A model generated the notes under the pieces. That model was not told where the DNA came from and did not search any database. It saw nothing but the letters and a program-made list of their open reading frames with translations. Position numbers and translations under genes: made by a program. Shown here piece by piece: positions 57,631-64,000 of a stretch of 64,000 bases of DNA (the stretch's first letter is position 1; each line of letters opens with the position of its first letter). This stretch comes from SIG480 sp045636865 (GTDB taxonomy: Bacteria; Bacillota; Clostridia; Oscillospirales; JAAYXM01). The DNA lies in the NCBI GenBank assembly GCA_045636865.1, contig JAZTYJ010000025.1:14965-78964 (forward strand). Direction: 5' to 3'.

Positions 57631-58377
57631 TTATTGCGTTTTGAAATACTCTTTTATAATTCTTCTGTAAAACTCCAAAATCAAGACACGTTCCATATGC
57701 TTATCAAAATGAGTATAGATTCCAGGTTTTCTATCTTTGTACTTCAAAACATCGTAGAAATAATCAACAAACATTTCCTTCGCAGACCTTTCGACAGTTC
57801 TGCTTGTTGGAATATACCTGTTGATTTCGTGGTGTATGTATTCAGCATCAAACTTTTTACTGATTACTCTGTATAAGGTCGTGCCTATTAAATTTGCGAT
57901 ATACTTCTCTTTATCTTCCTGAATATTGATTTTTGGAAGGAAAACATTTATGACATCATTCTTTTCTTTAACGCACAGTTCAACACAACCACTGATCATA
58001 GGAAGTTCCGCTATATTTAATGTACCTTCTGCCTCCATGCAGGACAGCACTTCACACTTGCTTTCACATTCGTCCAAAACCGCCTCAAATTCTTCTTTAG
58101 TAATCTGTTCGGTTTCTTCTTCGTCTGTTTCTGCAAACATTCTACAATTGCTCACAAACTCGTACAATGCTTCGACTACTTCATCTCCATCTTCTGCAAC
58201 AACCATATATGATGAAAGAATTGTTAAATAGTCATTACCTGTCGCATCTTCGAGCTTTGCTTTTAATTCCATGCATTCGTCATCATTATCTCTCAGCAGG
58301 GCATTTTTGCAGAATTCATCCGCAGCATCTATCAATTCTGATAATGACCTTGCGTTTAATATATTATTGATAGTCAT
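57631..58377 (-). CDS. Unknown protein, tandem paralogue B
   Basis: 248 residues, soluble and acidic, not recognised. It shares with the gene at 58409 a common length and conserved points: an ILNA start region, QITKEEFEAVLDEC, a Cys-rich stretch, and DVINVFLPKINIQEDKEKYIANLIGTTLYRV. The pair is clearly a tandem duplication that has diverged. AAAGGAG precedes the ATG. It is on the integrative element, 31 bp after its paralogue. Confidence 0.78.
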   Translation of the reverse strand: MTINNILNARSLSELIDAADEFCKNALLRDNDDECMELKAKLEDATGNDYLTILSSYMVVAEDGDEVVEALYEFVSNCRMFAETDEEETEQITKEEFEAVLDECESKCEVLSCMEAEGTLNIAELPMISGCVELCVKEKNDVINVFLPKINIQEDKEKYIANLIGTTLYRVISKKFDAEYIHHEINRYIPTSRTVERSAKEMFVDYFYDVLKYKDRKPGIYTHFDKHMERVLILEFYRRIIKEYFKTQ

Positions 58378-58408
58378 AAACTTTCTCCTTTCACTACATT
58401 TATCAATC

Positions 58409-59155
58409 TCATTTTTTTGAATTATAAATTATATTTGAAATAATCACTCTCAAGTGATTTGCCACCTTACCTGCATCTCTTTTGGGTACAAAGCATTCCT
58501 CTGCGTTTTCATCAAAAAGAAACATATCATAAAAACAAATCTTATACAGTTCCTGCGTAGTCAGGTTACTTTCCCTTATCTTTTTCGAATTATTTCTTAA
58601 ATTCTTGCATATTCGGAAACTTCCCGATCTTTGCACTTCAAGTTCGTAGATTAATAGGCCGATAAATTCGCCTATATATTTCCTTATATTTGTTTCTGTC
58701 GGTACACGAGGTAAAAATATATTCAAGGTTTTGTCTACTATCAGATAGCAGTTCTCTTGACTATATACTCCCTTGTCCGTTTCAATTATATTTAAATTAT
58801 AAACTTCTGAAAGCAGTTCTTTTAATTCACAATATTCACTGCATTCTTCTACTATTTCCATGAACTCTTTCTCTGTAATCTGAATTGTTGTTTCCTTTTT
58901 TACATTATGGAAAGCTTCACAATCTACTTCAAATGTAATAAGGCTATCCATAAACTCCTCACCGTCATTACATGGTGGCAAATATGAATATAACCACCTG
59001 TGGATTGCACTATCAGTTTTTTTCTTCAACGCATCCATTAGCAAATGTAAAATATCATCACTTTCTCTTTCATTAAACCCAAACCAGAAATCACTTACAG
59101 TTCGGATCAAACCAGGGATTGTCTTTGCATTTAATATTCTTTCTATAAGATCCAT
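58409..59155 (-). CDS. Unknown protein, tandem paralogue A
   Basis: 248 residues, same length as its neighbour. Matching segments are RILNAKTIPGLI, IQITEKEFMEIVEECSEYCEL and TLNIFLPRVPTETNIRKYIGEFIGLLIYEL. No known domain is recognised; the conserved FLPxxxxxxxxxKYIxxxIG block could be the core of a new family. GGGAGG precedes the ATG. It lies directly after the recombinase operon's terminator. Confidence 0.78.
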   Translation of the reverse strand: MDLIERILNAKTIPGLIRTVSDFWFGFNERESDDILHLLMDALKKKTDSAIHRWLYSYLPPCNDGEEFMDSLITFEVDCEAFHNVKKETTIQITEKEFMEIVEECSEYCELKELLSEVYNLNIIETDKGVYSQENCYLIVDKTLNIFLPRVPTETNIRKYIGEFIGLLIYELEVQRSGSFRICKNLRNNSKKIRESNLTTQELYKICFYDMFLFDENAEECFVPKRDAGKVANHLRVIISNIIYNSKK

Positions 59156-59178
59156 ATATATTTCCTCCCTCGAAACAA

Positions 59179-59198
59179 AAACAGCCTTTCGGCTGTTT
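59179..59198 (-). terminator. Terminator of the recombinase operon
   Basis: AAACAGCC and GGCTGTTT pair around a TTTC loop, followed by TTG and more T-rich sequence on the minus strand. It begins at the stop codon of the 68-residue gene. Confidence 0.75.
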
Positions 59199-59404
59199 CA
59201 TCTTTTCTTTATATATTCGTATTCATATTCGGACACGCTGTGCGCCCATTTCACTCTGTTTCTGTATTCCTCTTCCATTAGTTCGAGCCGGATTGCTTCT
59301 GTCACTATATCATTCGAGTCATTCATTATTTCAAGGCTCTCAAAGGTTATTACCTCACCGTATTCTTTGTCGTAAATTATAATGATTTCGTACATTCCTC
59401 TCAT
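59198..59404 (-). CDS. Small protein of unknown function in the recombinase operon
   Basis: 68 residues, with MYEIIIIYDKEYGEVITFESLE followed by a helical, charged half. AAAGGTGAT lies 5 bp before the ATG, and it is spaced 13 bp from the last recombinase gene. Perhaps an accessory factor of integration or excision, but nothing shows this directly. Confidence 0.65.
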   Translation of the reverse strand: MRGMYEIIIIYDKEYGEVITFESLEIMNDSNDIVTEAIRLELMEEEYRNRVKWAHSVSEYEYEYIKKR

Positions 59405-59417
59405 GATGTATCACCTT

Positions 59418-61064
59418 TTACAAGTTCGTTGTAAGGGTTACTGTGTTCATCAGAGTGATTTCGACCTTTTCCTCTGACAGTATTCTTACTCTGCTAACAA
59501 GCTTCCTTGCTACATCGTCATCATACTCTTCATACTTGAATGGCATTTGTGAGATCATATCGAATATCTCTCTTATCTCGCCTGAGTGTGCATTTTCAAT
59601 TTGTTGTTTTGCTCTTGCTGAGTTGAGTTTTTCTTGCAGGTTTCTTACCTCATCGTGCTTTTCTTTGCACTTACGGTCTATTTCTGTTCTGCTTTCTCTG
59701 TTCTCTACGCACTGTGCTATGAGTTGTATGATTTCATCGTTCTTTACCTTTATGCTATTCGATAATCCAATTATCTGCATTTCGGTGTTTGGTGCTGATA
59801 GCAATTCTGCTATGCTACCTGTCAGAATCGATCTTAATTTTTCTGTGTTGTCGAGCAGGTTGTTAAGTACTCTCACTATGGCAAGGTGAATTTTCTCCTC
59901 TTCTATTGTCGGTGAATCCTTGCAGTACTTCGTTCCATGTTCAAGTCTGCTGATGCATCTCCATACAACCTTTTTCTTTCCTCTTTTTGACCATGTTGTC
60001 CTGCGGTACTTACCACCACATTCTCCGCATTCTACAAGTCCTGTCAAGGCATACTTACTGCTGAATCTCGAATTCTCAGTTGCATTCTTATCTGATGTCG
60101 ATTTCATGCTATTTCTTCTTGCGATTTCGACTTGTACCTTATCGAATACAGCAGGGTTTATAATTGGTATATGGTGATTCTTATATAGGTACATGGGAAG
60201 TTCCCCTGTATTCTTTTGCGACTTTTTATTGAATATGTCTACAATGAATGACTTTTGCAGGAGAACATCGCCTTTATATTTTTCATTCTTCAGTATTCCC
60301 TGAATTACTGACAGGGACCAATCATCTTTTCCTCTTGTTGTTTTGTATCCTTTATTTTTCAGTTCCTTTGCAATTTCGGCATAGCTATTCCCTTCAAGGA
60401 ACTTAGTGAATATCAGGGTTATTATCTCGGCTTCTTCAGGTATGATTTCTGCGTTGCCGTCTGCACCTCTTCTGTATCCAAGTAGGTTGCCATATTGCAT
60501 GGCAGCTCTACCATTTTTATATCCCATTCTTTTACCAAGCTTTACATTATTACTTAGGGATTCACTTTCCGCCTGTGCCAATACACTGTGCAATGACAGG
60601 ATCGTTTCACTTGTCATCTGTTCAGTATCAATATTCTCTTTTTCGAAGTATACCGATATGCCATAGCTTTTCAGTTCTCTTGTGAAGTTTATGCTATCCA
60701 CGACATTTCGTGCGAATCTTGATATCGACTTTGTGAGTATTCTATCAACCTTCCCTGCTCTGCACATTTCTATCATCCGCATGAATTCTTTTCTCTTTTT
60801 CGCACTTGTTCCTGTGATACCTTCATCTGCGAATACTTCTACCAATTTCCATTCTGGATTACTTTCTATTTTATTGGTGTAGTACTCTATCTGAGCTTCG
60901 TAACTAGTTAACTGCTCTTCCTGATCAGTACTTACACGGCAGTAGGCTGCTACTCTGATTTTCTTTTTTCTCTTCTTTTCCTGAATTACACTTTTTGTTG
61001 CAGGAAGGACTATTACTTCCATTGGCGGTAATGTTTGCATTTCAGGTGCATACGCTACATTCAT
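59418..61064 (-). CDS. Large serine recombinase (third of three)
   Basis: 548 residues from ATG 61064, which has AGGAG 7 bp upstream. Resolvase catalytic domain (about 40-185): VAAYCRVSTDQEEQLTSYEAQ (nucleophile Ser), VFADEGITGTSAKKRKEFMRM, ILTKSISRFARN. Recombinase domain (about 200-300) and zinc ribbon (GLVECGECGGKYRR and CISRLEHGTKYC) follow, then a coiled coil and a C-terminal part. It should cut and rejoin DNA at the element's attachment sites. A basic, Pro-rich N-terminal extension precedes the catalytic domain. It overlaps the gene before it by 23 bp. Confidence 0.93.
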   Translation of the reverse strand: MNVAYAPEMQTLPPMEVIVLPATKSVIQEKKRKKKIRVAAYCRVSTDQEEQLTSYEAQIEYYTNKIESNPEWKLVEVFADEGITGTSAKKRKEFMRMIEMCRAGKVDRILTKSISRFARNVVDSINFTRELKSYGISVYFEKENIDTEQMTSETILSLHSVLAQAESESLSNNVKLGKRMGYKNGRAAMQYGNLLGYRRGADGNAEIIPEEAEIITLIFTKFLEGNSYAEIAKELKNKGYKTTRGKDDWSLSVIQGILKNEKYKGDVLLQKSFIVDIFNKKSQKNTGELPMYLYKNHHIPIINPAVFDKVQVEIARRNSMKSTSDKNATENSRFSSKYALTGLVECGECGGKYRRTTWSKRGKKKVVWRCISRLEHGTKYCKDSPTIEEEKIHLAIVRVLNNLLDNTEKLRSILTGSIAELLSAPNTEMQIIGLSNSIKVKNDEIIQLIAQCVENRESRTEIDRKCKEKHDEVRNLQEKLNSARAKQQIENAHSGEIREIFDMISQMPFKYEEYDDDVARKLVSRVRILSEEKVEITLMNTVTLTTNL

Positions 61065-61938
61065 ACTTGTTCTCCTTTCTCTCGATTTCTTTACCATTTA
61101 TCAGCCTTACGCTTATTATCTTCTGGTATGACACGAATATCTTATCTACTATCTTGCCTATGGTTTCTCCATCAGGCTCCGGCCTTACAGCATACATAGC
61201 AAGGTCTCTCTTTATTGTTTCAGTTACTGCACTGTTGTCTGCCTTTTTGCATTCTGCGAATTTCTTTAATGCTAGATTCATTATTTTCTCTATGGCATAT
61301 TCCGTTTCACATTCAGGGTTGCTCATCAGATTCATCACTTCGTTATTGGCAGCAAGTATTTCACTGCTTTTCTCATATCCCTTTGTTACTTCGATGTTTA
61401 TTAGGTCGGTGTTTAAGGATATGTCATTCAGTGCCTGTGCCATAAGACTGTCAAGTATTGTTTCATTCAGACCATGTCTTGACTCTACGCAGTTGTGATT
61501 GGTGCATTTCCAATATAGTCTGCATTTACCATGTCCTCCTGCGTGTTGTCTCATCATCTTGCTTCCGCATACTGAGCATCTTACTTTTTCCCTGTATTCA
61601 TCTCGCAGTTTCTTTTGGCTATCTGTTTGTGCTACATATTTTTCACCTTTTCTTTTTAGTACAAGCTCTGCGGTTTCCTTTGGGATTATGACAGGGTACT
61701 CCTTTTCTCCTGTGTATCTCGGATTCTCGAGTATTCTTTTTACCATGTTTTTATCCCAAGCTCTTCCATCCCCTGCGTATGATATTGTGAGCAGGTTAAG
61801 TCTTTCGGATATGTTCTTCAGCGAACACCCTTGTACATAAAGGCTATATATGTTTCTTACAACCTCGGCTTCTCGCTCTATTATTATGATTGTTCCGTTT
61901 GATACCTCATAACCGAATGGTATGTATTTGTTTGCCAT
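61042..61938 (-). CDS. Recombinase-family protein without catalytic domain (second of three)
   Basis: 298 residues. It starts at the recombinase DNA-binding domain (IPFGYEVSNGTIIIIEREAEVVRNIYSLYVQG, RILENPRYTGEKEYP) and continues with a zinc ribbon (VRCSVCGSKMMR, YWKCTNHNC) and a helical C-terminus. The whole resolvase domain with the nucleophile Ser is absent. It is not a pseudogene tail: the ATG has GAGGTGA before it and directly follows the upstream stop. It may guide or regulate the two active partners. Confidence 0.88.
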   Translation of the reverse strand: MANKYIPFGYEVSNGTIIIIEREAEVVRNIYSLYVQGCSLKNISERLNLLTISYAGDGRAWDKNMVKRILENPRYTGEKEYPVIIPKETAELVLKRKGEKYVAQTDSQKKLRDEYREKVRCSVCGSKMMRQHAGGHGKCRLYWKCTNHNCVESRHGLNETILDSLMAQALNDISLNTDLINIEVTKGYEKSSEILAANNEVMNLMSNPECETEYAIEKIMNLALKKFAECKKADNSAVTETIKRDLAMYAVRPEPDGETIGKIVDKIFVSYQKIISVRLINGKEIERKENKYECSVCT

Positions 61939-63498
61939 TTAGCTCACCTCGCTATACTCCATAGTAAGTTTCAGTCCATTTATGAGTTCGAAGCGTATAT
62001 TCTTATCTCTGTCTATCCATATTCTTTGTATCAGTTTCGAGAACATATCCTTTTTGAACTCTCCCATCGGACCATGATTCTTCATTATGTTTATTATGCG
62101 TTCTGTTACCTTTGCAGTCTTTTCGCATTCATCATTTCCGAGCAGAAGTTTTTTATCTTTCTTGAGTTTCGCAATTCTTGATGCTATTTCATTTGTTCTG
62201 CTCATAAAGGAAGCAGGTTCTATATACCCATTCGCTTTTGCGTTTTCGAGTACATGAACCTGCTCTGTCAATTCTGCTATTTCCTTATTTATATTTTCTA
62301 TCTCATTCTGCATCTTCAATTTCAGGACTCTGAATTCCTGTAGTTGAGTCAGCATTGGAACGAGGATGTATTCTAAGTTATTGTATAATCGGTTATACAT
62401 TTGAACGAATCCGTTCTTGACATCCTTTTCTGCAATCTGCGGTGTAGGACATTTTGTTCTGTCATCGTTCTTCGCTCTGCATACCCAATGTACGGTCTTT
62501 TCGCATGATTTTCTACGGAACATTGTTCCGCATTCTTCACAGTACATCATCTTTGCAAGGGTGTGTTCCCCTGTTCCACGAACTCCTGTGTAGAAGTTTT
62601 TCTTCTGACCGTTCAGTCTGGCTAATGCTTTATCATATAGTTCCTCTGTAACGATTCCGATGTGGTGATTCTTTATGTAGTACATATCTCTTTCACCATT
62701 ATTGGTTTTCGTTACGAATGGGAACTCTTCGGTGTATGTCTTTTGCAGGAGCATATCTCCCTTGTATCTTTCATTTCTTATTATATAACCGATTCTTTTG
62801 GCATTCCATTTCGTTGAGCCATCTCCCTTTGGAATACCTGCCTTTGTGAGTTCTGTAGCGATTTTGTCAAGGCTATTGCCTTCTATGTACGATTTGAATA
62901 TCGCTCTTACCACATTGGCTTGCTCTTCGTTTATGAACCATACATCATTTATTACATAGTATCCGTATGGTATGCATCCCTGCTTGAAAGTTCCGTTTTT
63001 CATTCTGTACTGAACTCCCATTCTTACATTCTTTGACAGGGATATTGATTCATCCTGAGCCATTGTACTAAGTGCAGCAAGCTCAGTTTCACTTTTCATT
63101 GTCTTGGTGTTGATATTCTCTTTCTCGAATAACACATCTACTCCAAGCACTTTCAGTTTTCTCAGTGTGTCCAAGCAGTCGTAAGTATTACGAGCGAATC
63201 TTGATATGGACTTTACTATTACTAAATCAATCTTACCATCTCTGCAGTCATTGAACATTCTGTTGAATTCATCACGGCGACTCATTTCGGTACCTGTGAT
63301 TCCGTTGTCTGCATAAATTTCTACGAACTTCCACTCTGGATTTCCGTTGATTTTCTTATTATAGTAATCGTACTGATTTATGAATGAGTTTTCCTGATCA
63401 TCAGAATCACTGCTGACTCTTACATAGGCAGCTACTCTTATTTTATCAGTTATCGTATCCATTGTTTTAGTAGGATTGATTATAATTAATTCAGCCAT
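61939..63498 (-). CDS. Large serine recombinase (first of three)
   Basis: 519 residues. Catalytic domain (about 18-160): RVAAYVRVSSDSDDQENSFI (nucleophile Ser), IYADNGITGTEMSRRDEFNRM and LVIVKSISRFARN. Then the recombinase domain (about 175-275), a zinc ribbon (MYCEECGTMFRR and WVCRAKNDDRTKC), a coiled coil of about 70 residues and a C-terminal segment. All catalytic residues are visible, so it is probably active. AAAGGAG precedes the ATG. It differs clearly from the third recombinase, so they are not a recent duplication. Confidence 0.94.
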   Translation of the reverse strand: MAELIIINPTKTMDTITDKIRVAAYVRVSSDSDDQENSFINQYDYYNKKINGNPEWKFVEIYADNGITGTEMSRRDEFNRMFNDCRDGKIDLVIVKSISRFARNTYDCLDTLRKLKVLGVDVLFEKENINTKTMKSETELAALSTMAQDESISLSKNVRMGVQYRMKNGTFKQGCIPYGYYVINDVWFINEEQANVVRAIFKSYIEGNSLDKIATELTKAGIPKGDGSTKWNAKRIGYIIRNERYKGDMLLQKTYTEEFPFVTKTNNGERDMYYIKNHHIGIVTEELYDKALARLNGQKKNFYTGVRGTGEHTLAKMMYCEECGTMFRRKSCEKTVHWVCRAKNDDRTKCPTPQIAEKDVKNGFVQMYNRLYNNLEYILVPMLTQLQEFRVLKLKMQNEIENINKEIAELTEQVHVLENAKANGYIEPASFMSRTNEIASRIAKLKKDKKLLLGNDECEKTAKVTERIINIMKNHGPMGEFKKDMFSKLIQRIWIDRDKNIRFELINGLKLTMEYSEVS

Positions 63499-63596
63499 TC
63501 GCTCATCTCCTTTCCGTTTTTTTCAAGACACACAATACCACAATTTTCTCTATTTATCCATTCACAGAAACCAACAAAAAAATCTCTGAAAATGTA

Positions 63597-63758
63597 TCAC
63601 ATCCAACATAAGTTTTCCGGTATTTCCAATTTCGCTTTTATATCAATTTCGAGCTTGTCCATTATCTGCTCGACCATTTGTTTATCTCCTGCAATGCTTT
63701 CTATGCATTTTCTTAGTATTTGCATTTCGTTTATTGCTCTGACAATATTTTCATTCAT
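63597..63758 (-). CDS. Small helical protein leading the recombinase operon
   Basis: 53 residues (MNENIVRAINEMQILRKCIE and on), predicted as two helices with heptad-like spacing. ATG 63758 is chosen because AGGAGG lies 7 bp upstream; a longer frame is not preceded by a site. It is 98 bp before the first recombinase gene. Function unknown. Confidence 0.65.
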   Translation of the reverse strand: MNENIVRAINEMQILRKCIESIAGDKQMVEQIMDKLEIDIKAKLEIPENLCWM

Positions 63759-63783
63759 ACTATTGCCTCCTTGTACGAAGAAG

Positions 63784-63812
63784 CAAGGGTGATTGCTCAC
63801 AATCACCCCGTA
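63784..63812. terminator. Hairpin upstream of the small gene
   Basis: GGGTGATTG and CAATCACCC pair around CTCA. There is no T-run, so it may be a regulatory leader hairpin. Confidence 0.45.
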
Positions 63813-63849
63813 CTTCCTTGTATAAACTAAACCTTATAGGTTATTAAGT

Positions 63850-63990
63850 AACTTTACCACAATCAGTATTATTCCTGTCCCCTGACTTACGGGCAATCAA
63901 TCGAACTGCTTTAACTTAAAGCATCACAGGACTCTCACCTTCCCGGCATCCGCCCGGACCGTACTCTGGGACTTAACCTCGACTATACGG
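63850..63990 (-). other. Structured noncoding leader-like region at the window edge
   Basis: No gene is seen. On the minus strand AAGTCCC and GGGGACAG, GCTTTAAGTTAAAGC and CCGGGCGGATGCCGGG can pair, in a GC-rich block within AT-rich DNA, about 100-240 bp before the recombinase operon. I cannot match it to a known RNA. Confidence 0.35.
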
Positions 63991-64000
63991 GAGTATCATT

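Overview
The window looks like chromosome from a spore-forming, anaerobic, low-GC Gram-positive bacterium of the class Clostridia, probably a gut Oscillospirales/Ruminococcaceae-like organism. Supporting evidence is YunB and a 25-residue SpoVM, a T-box leader, glycine and c-di-GMP riboswitches, S-layer homology domains, AGGAGG-type ribosome binding sites and large serine recombinases. No species can be named from the sequence alone.

Layout. 0-14.7 kb is core chromosome, almost all on the minus strand: the 5' part of ftsK/spoIIIE; a leucine-specifier T-box operon encoding a LeuA-like protein and a TIM-barrel/acyl-CoA-ligase fusion; a PutP symporter; a glycine-riboswitch-controlled AGCS symporter; and the row yunB-ligA-ycxB-like-cupin-trmO-ZIP. 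tRNA-Asp and tRNA-Thr follow at 14.8-14.9 kb. A 49-bp perfect copy of the tRNA-Thr 3' end recurs at 39.95-40.0 kb in the same orientation, so the 25 kb between is probably an old genomic island without a visible integrase. Its first third (15.0-20.6 kb) is a divergent cluster of mostly unknown genes around a WYL regulator, some of them uracil-DNA-glycosylase-like. A secreted GH18-like/SLH protein follows at 21.1-23.3 kb. The rest (23.4-39.1 kb) is a Gram-positive pel-type exopolysaccharide locus: PelD (fused to HD-GYP and Rossmann domains), PelE, a PelA-like deacetylase, PelF, PelG, CotH, a VTC-domain protein and DUF4956, followed by a diguanylate cyclase and a c-di-GMP-riboswitch-controlled EAL phosphodiesterase. 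Synthesis, sensing and breakdown of c-di-GMP are thus encoded beside the polymer machinery the messenger should activate.

40-52.6 kb is a sugar-catabolism and housekeeping region: MurQ, an XRE-HTH/sugar-kinase fusion, two glycoside-hydrolase-like proteins, a fucose-isomerase-like protein, an AraC regulator, SpoVM with a small membrane protein, oligoendopeptidase F and a double-OB-fold SSB-like protein. At 52.7 kb a GC-rich structured RNA with a tRNA-like 3' end ends at a terminator. 53-56.3 kb carries aldehyde dehydrogenase, iron alcohol dehydrogenase and a TetR regulator; identical palindromes precede the alcohol dehydrogenase and tetR genes and are likely TetR operators. 56.7-64 kb is part of an integrative element with three adjacent large-serine-recombinase genes (the middle one lacks the catalytic domain), a stand-alone degenerate resolvase domain and a tandem pair of unknown paralogues; it runs past the right edge.

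The best candidates for new biology are the HD-GYP/Rossmann/PelD fusion and its c-di-GMP circuit, the WYL/UDG-like cluster behind tRNA-Thr, and the Leu T-box operon whose LeuA-like protein lacks the usual catalytic residues.
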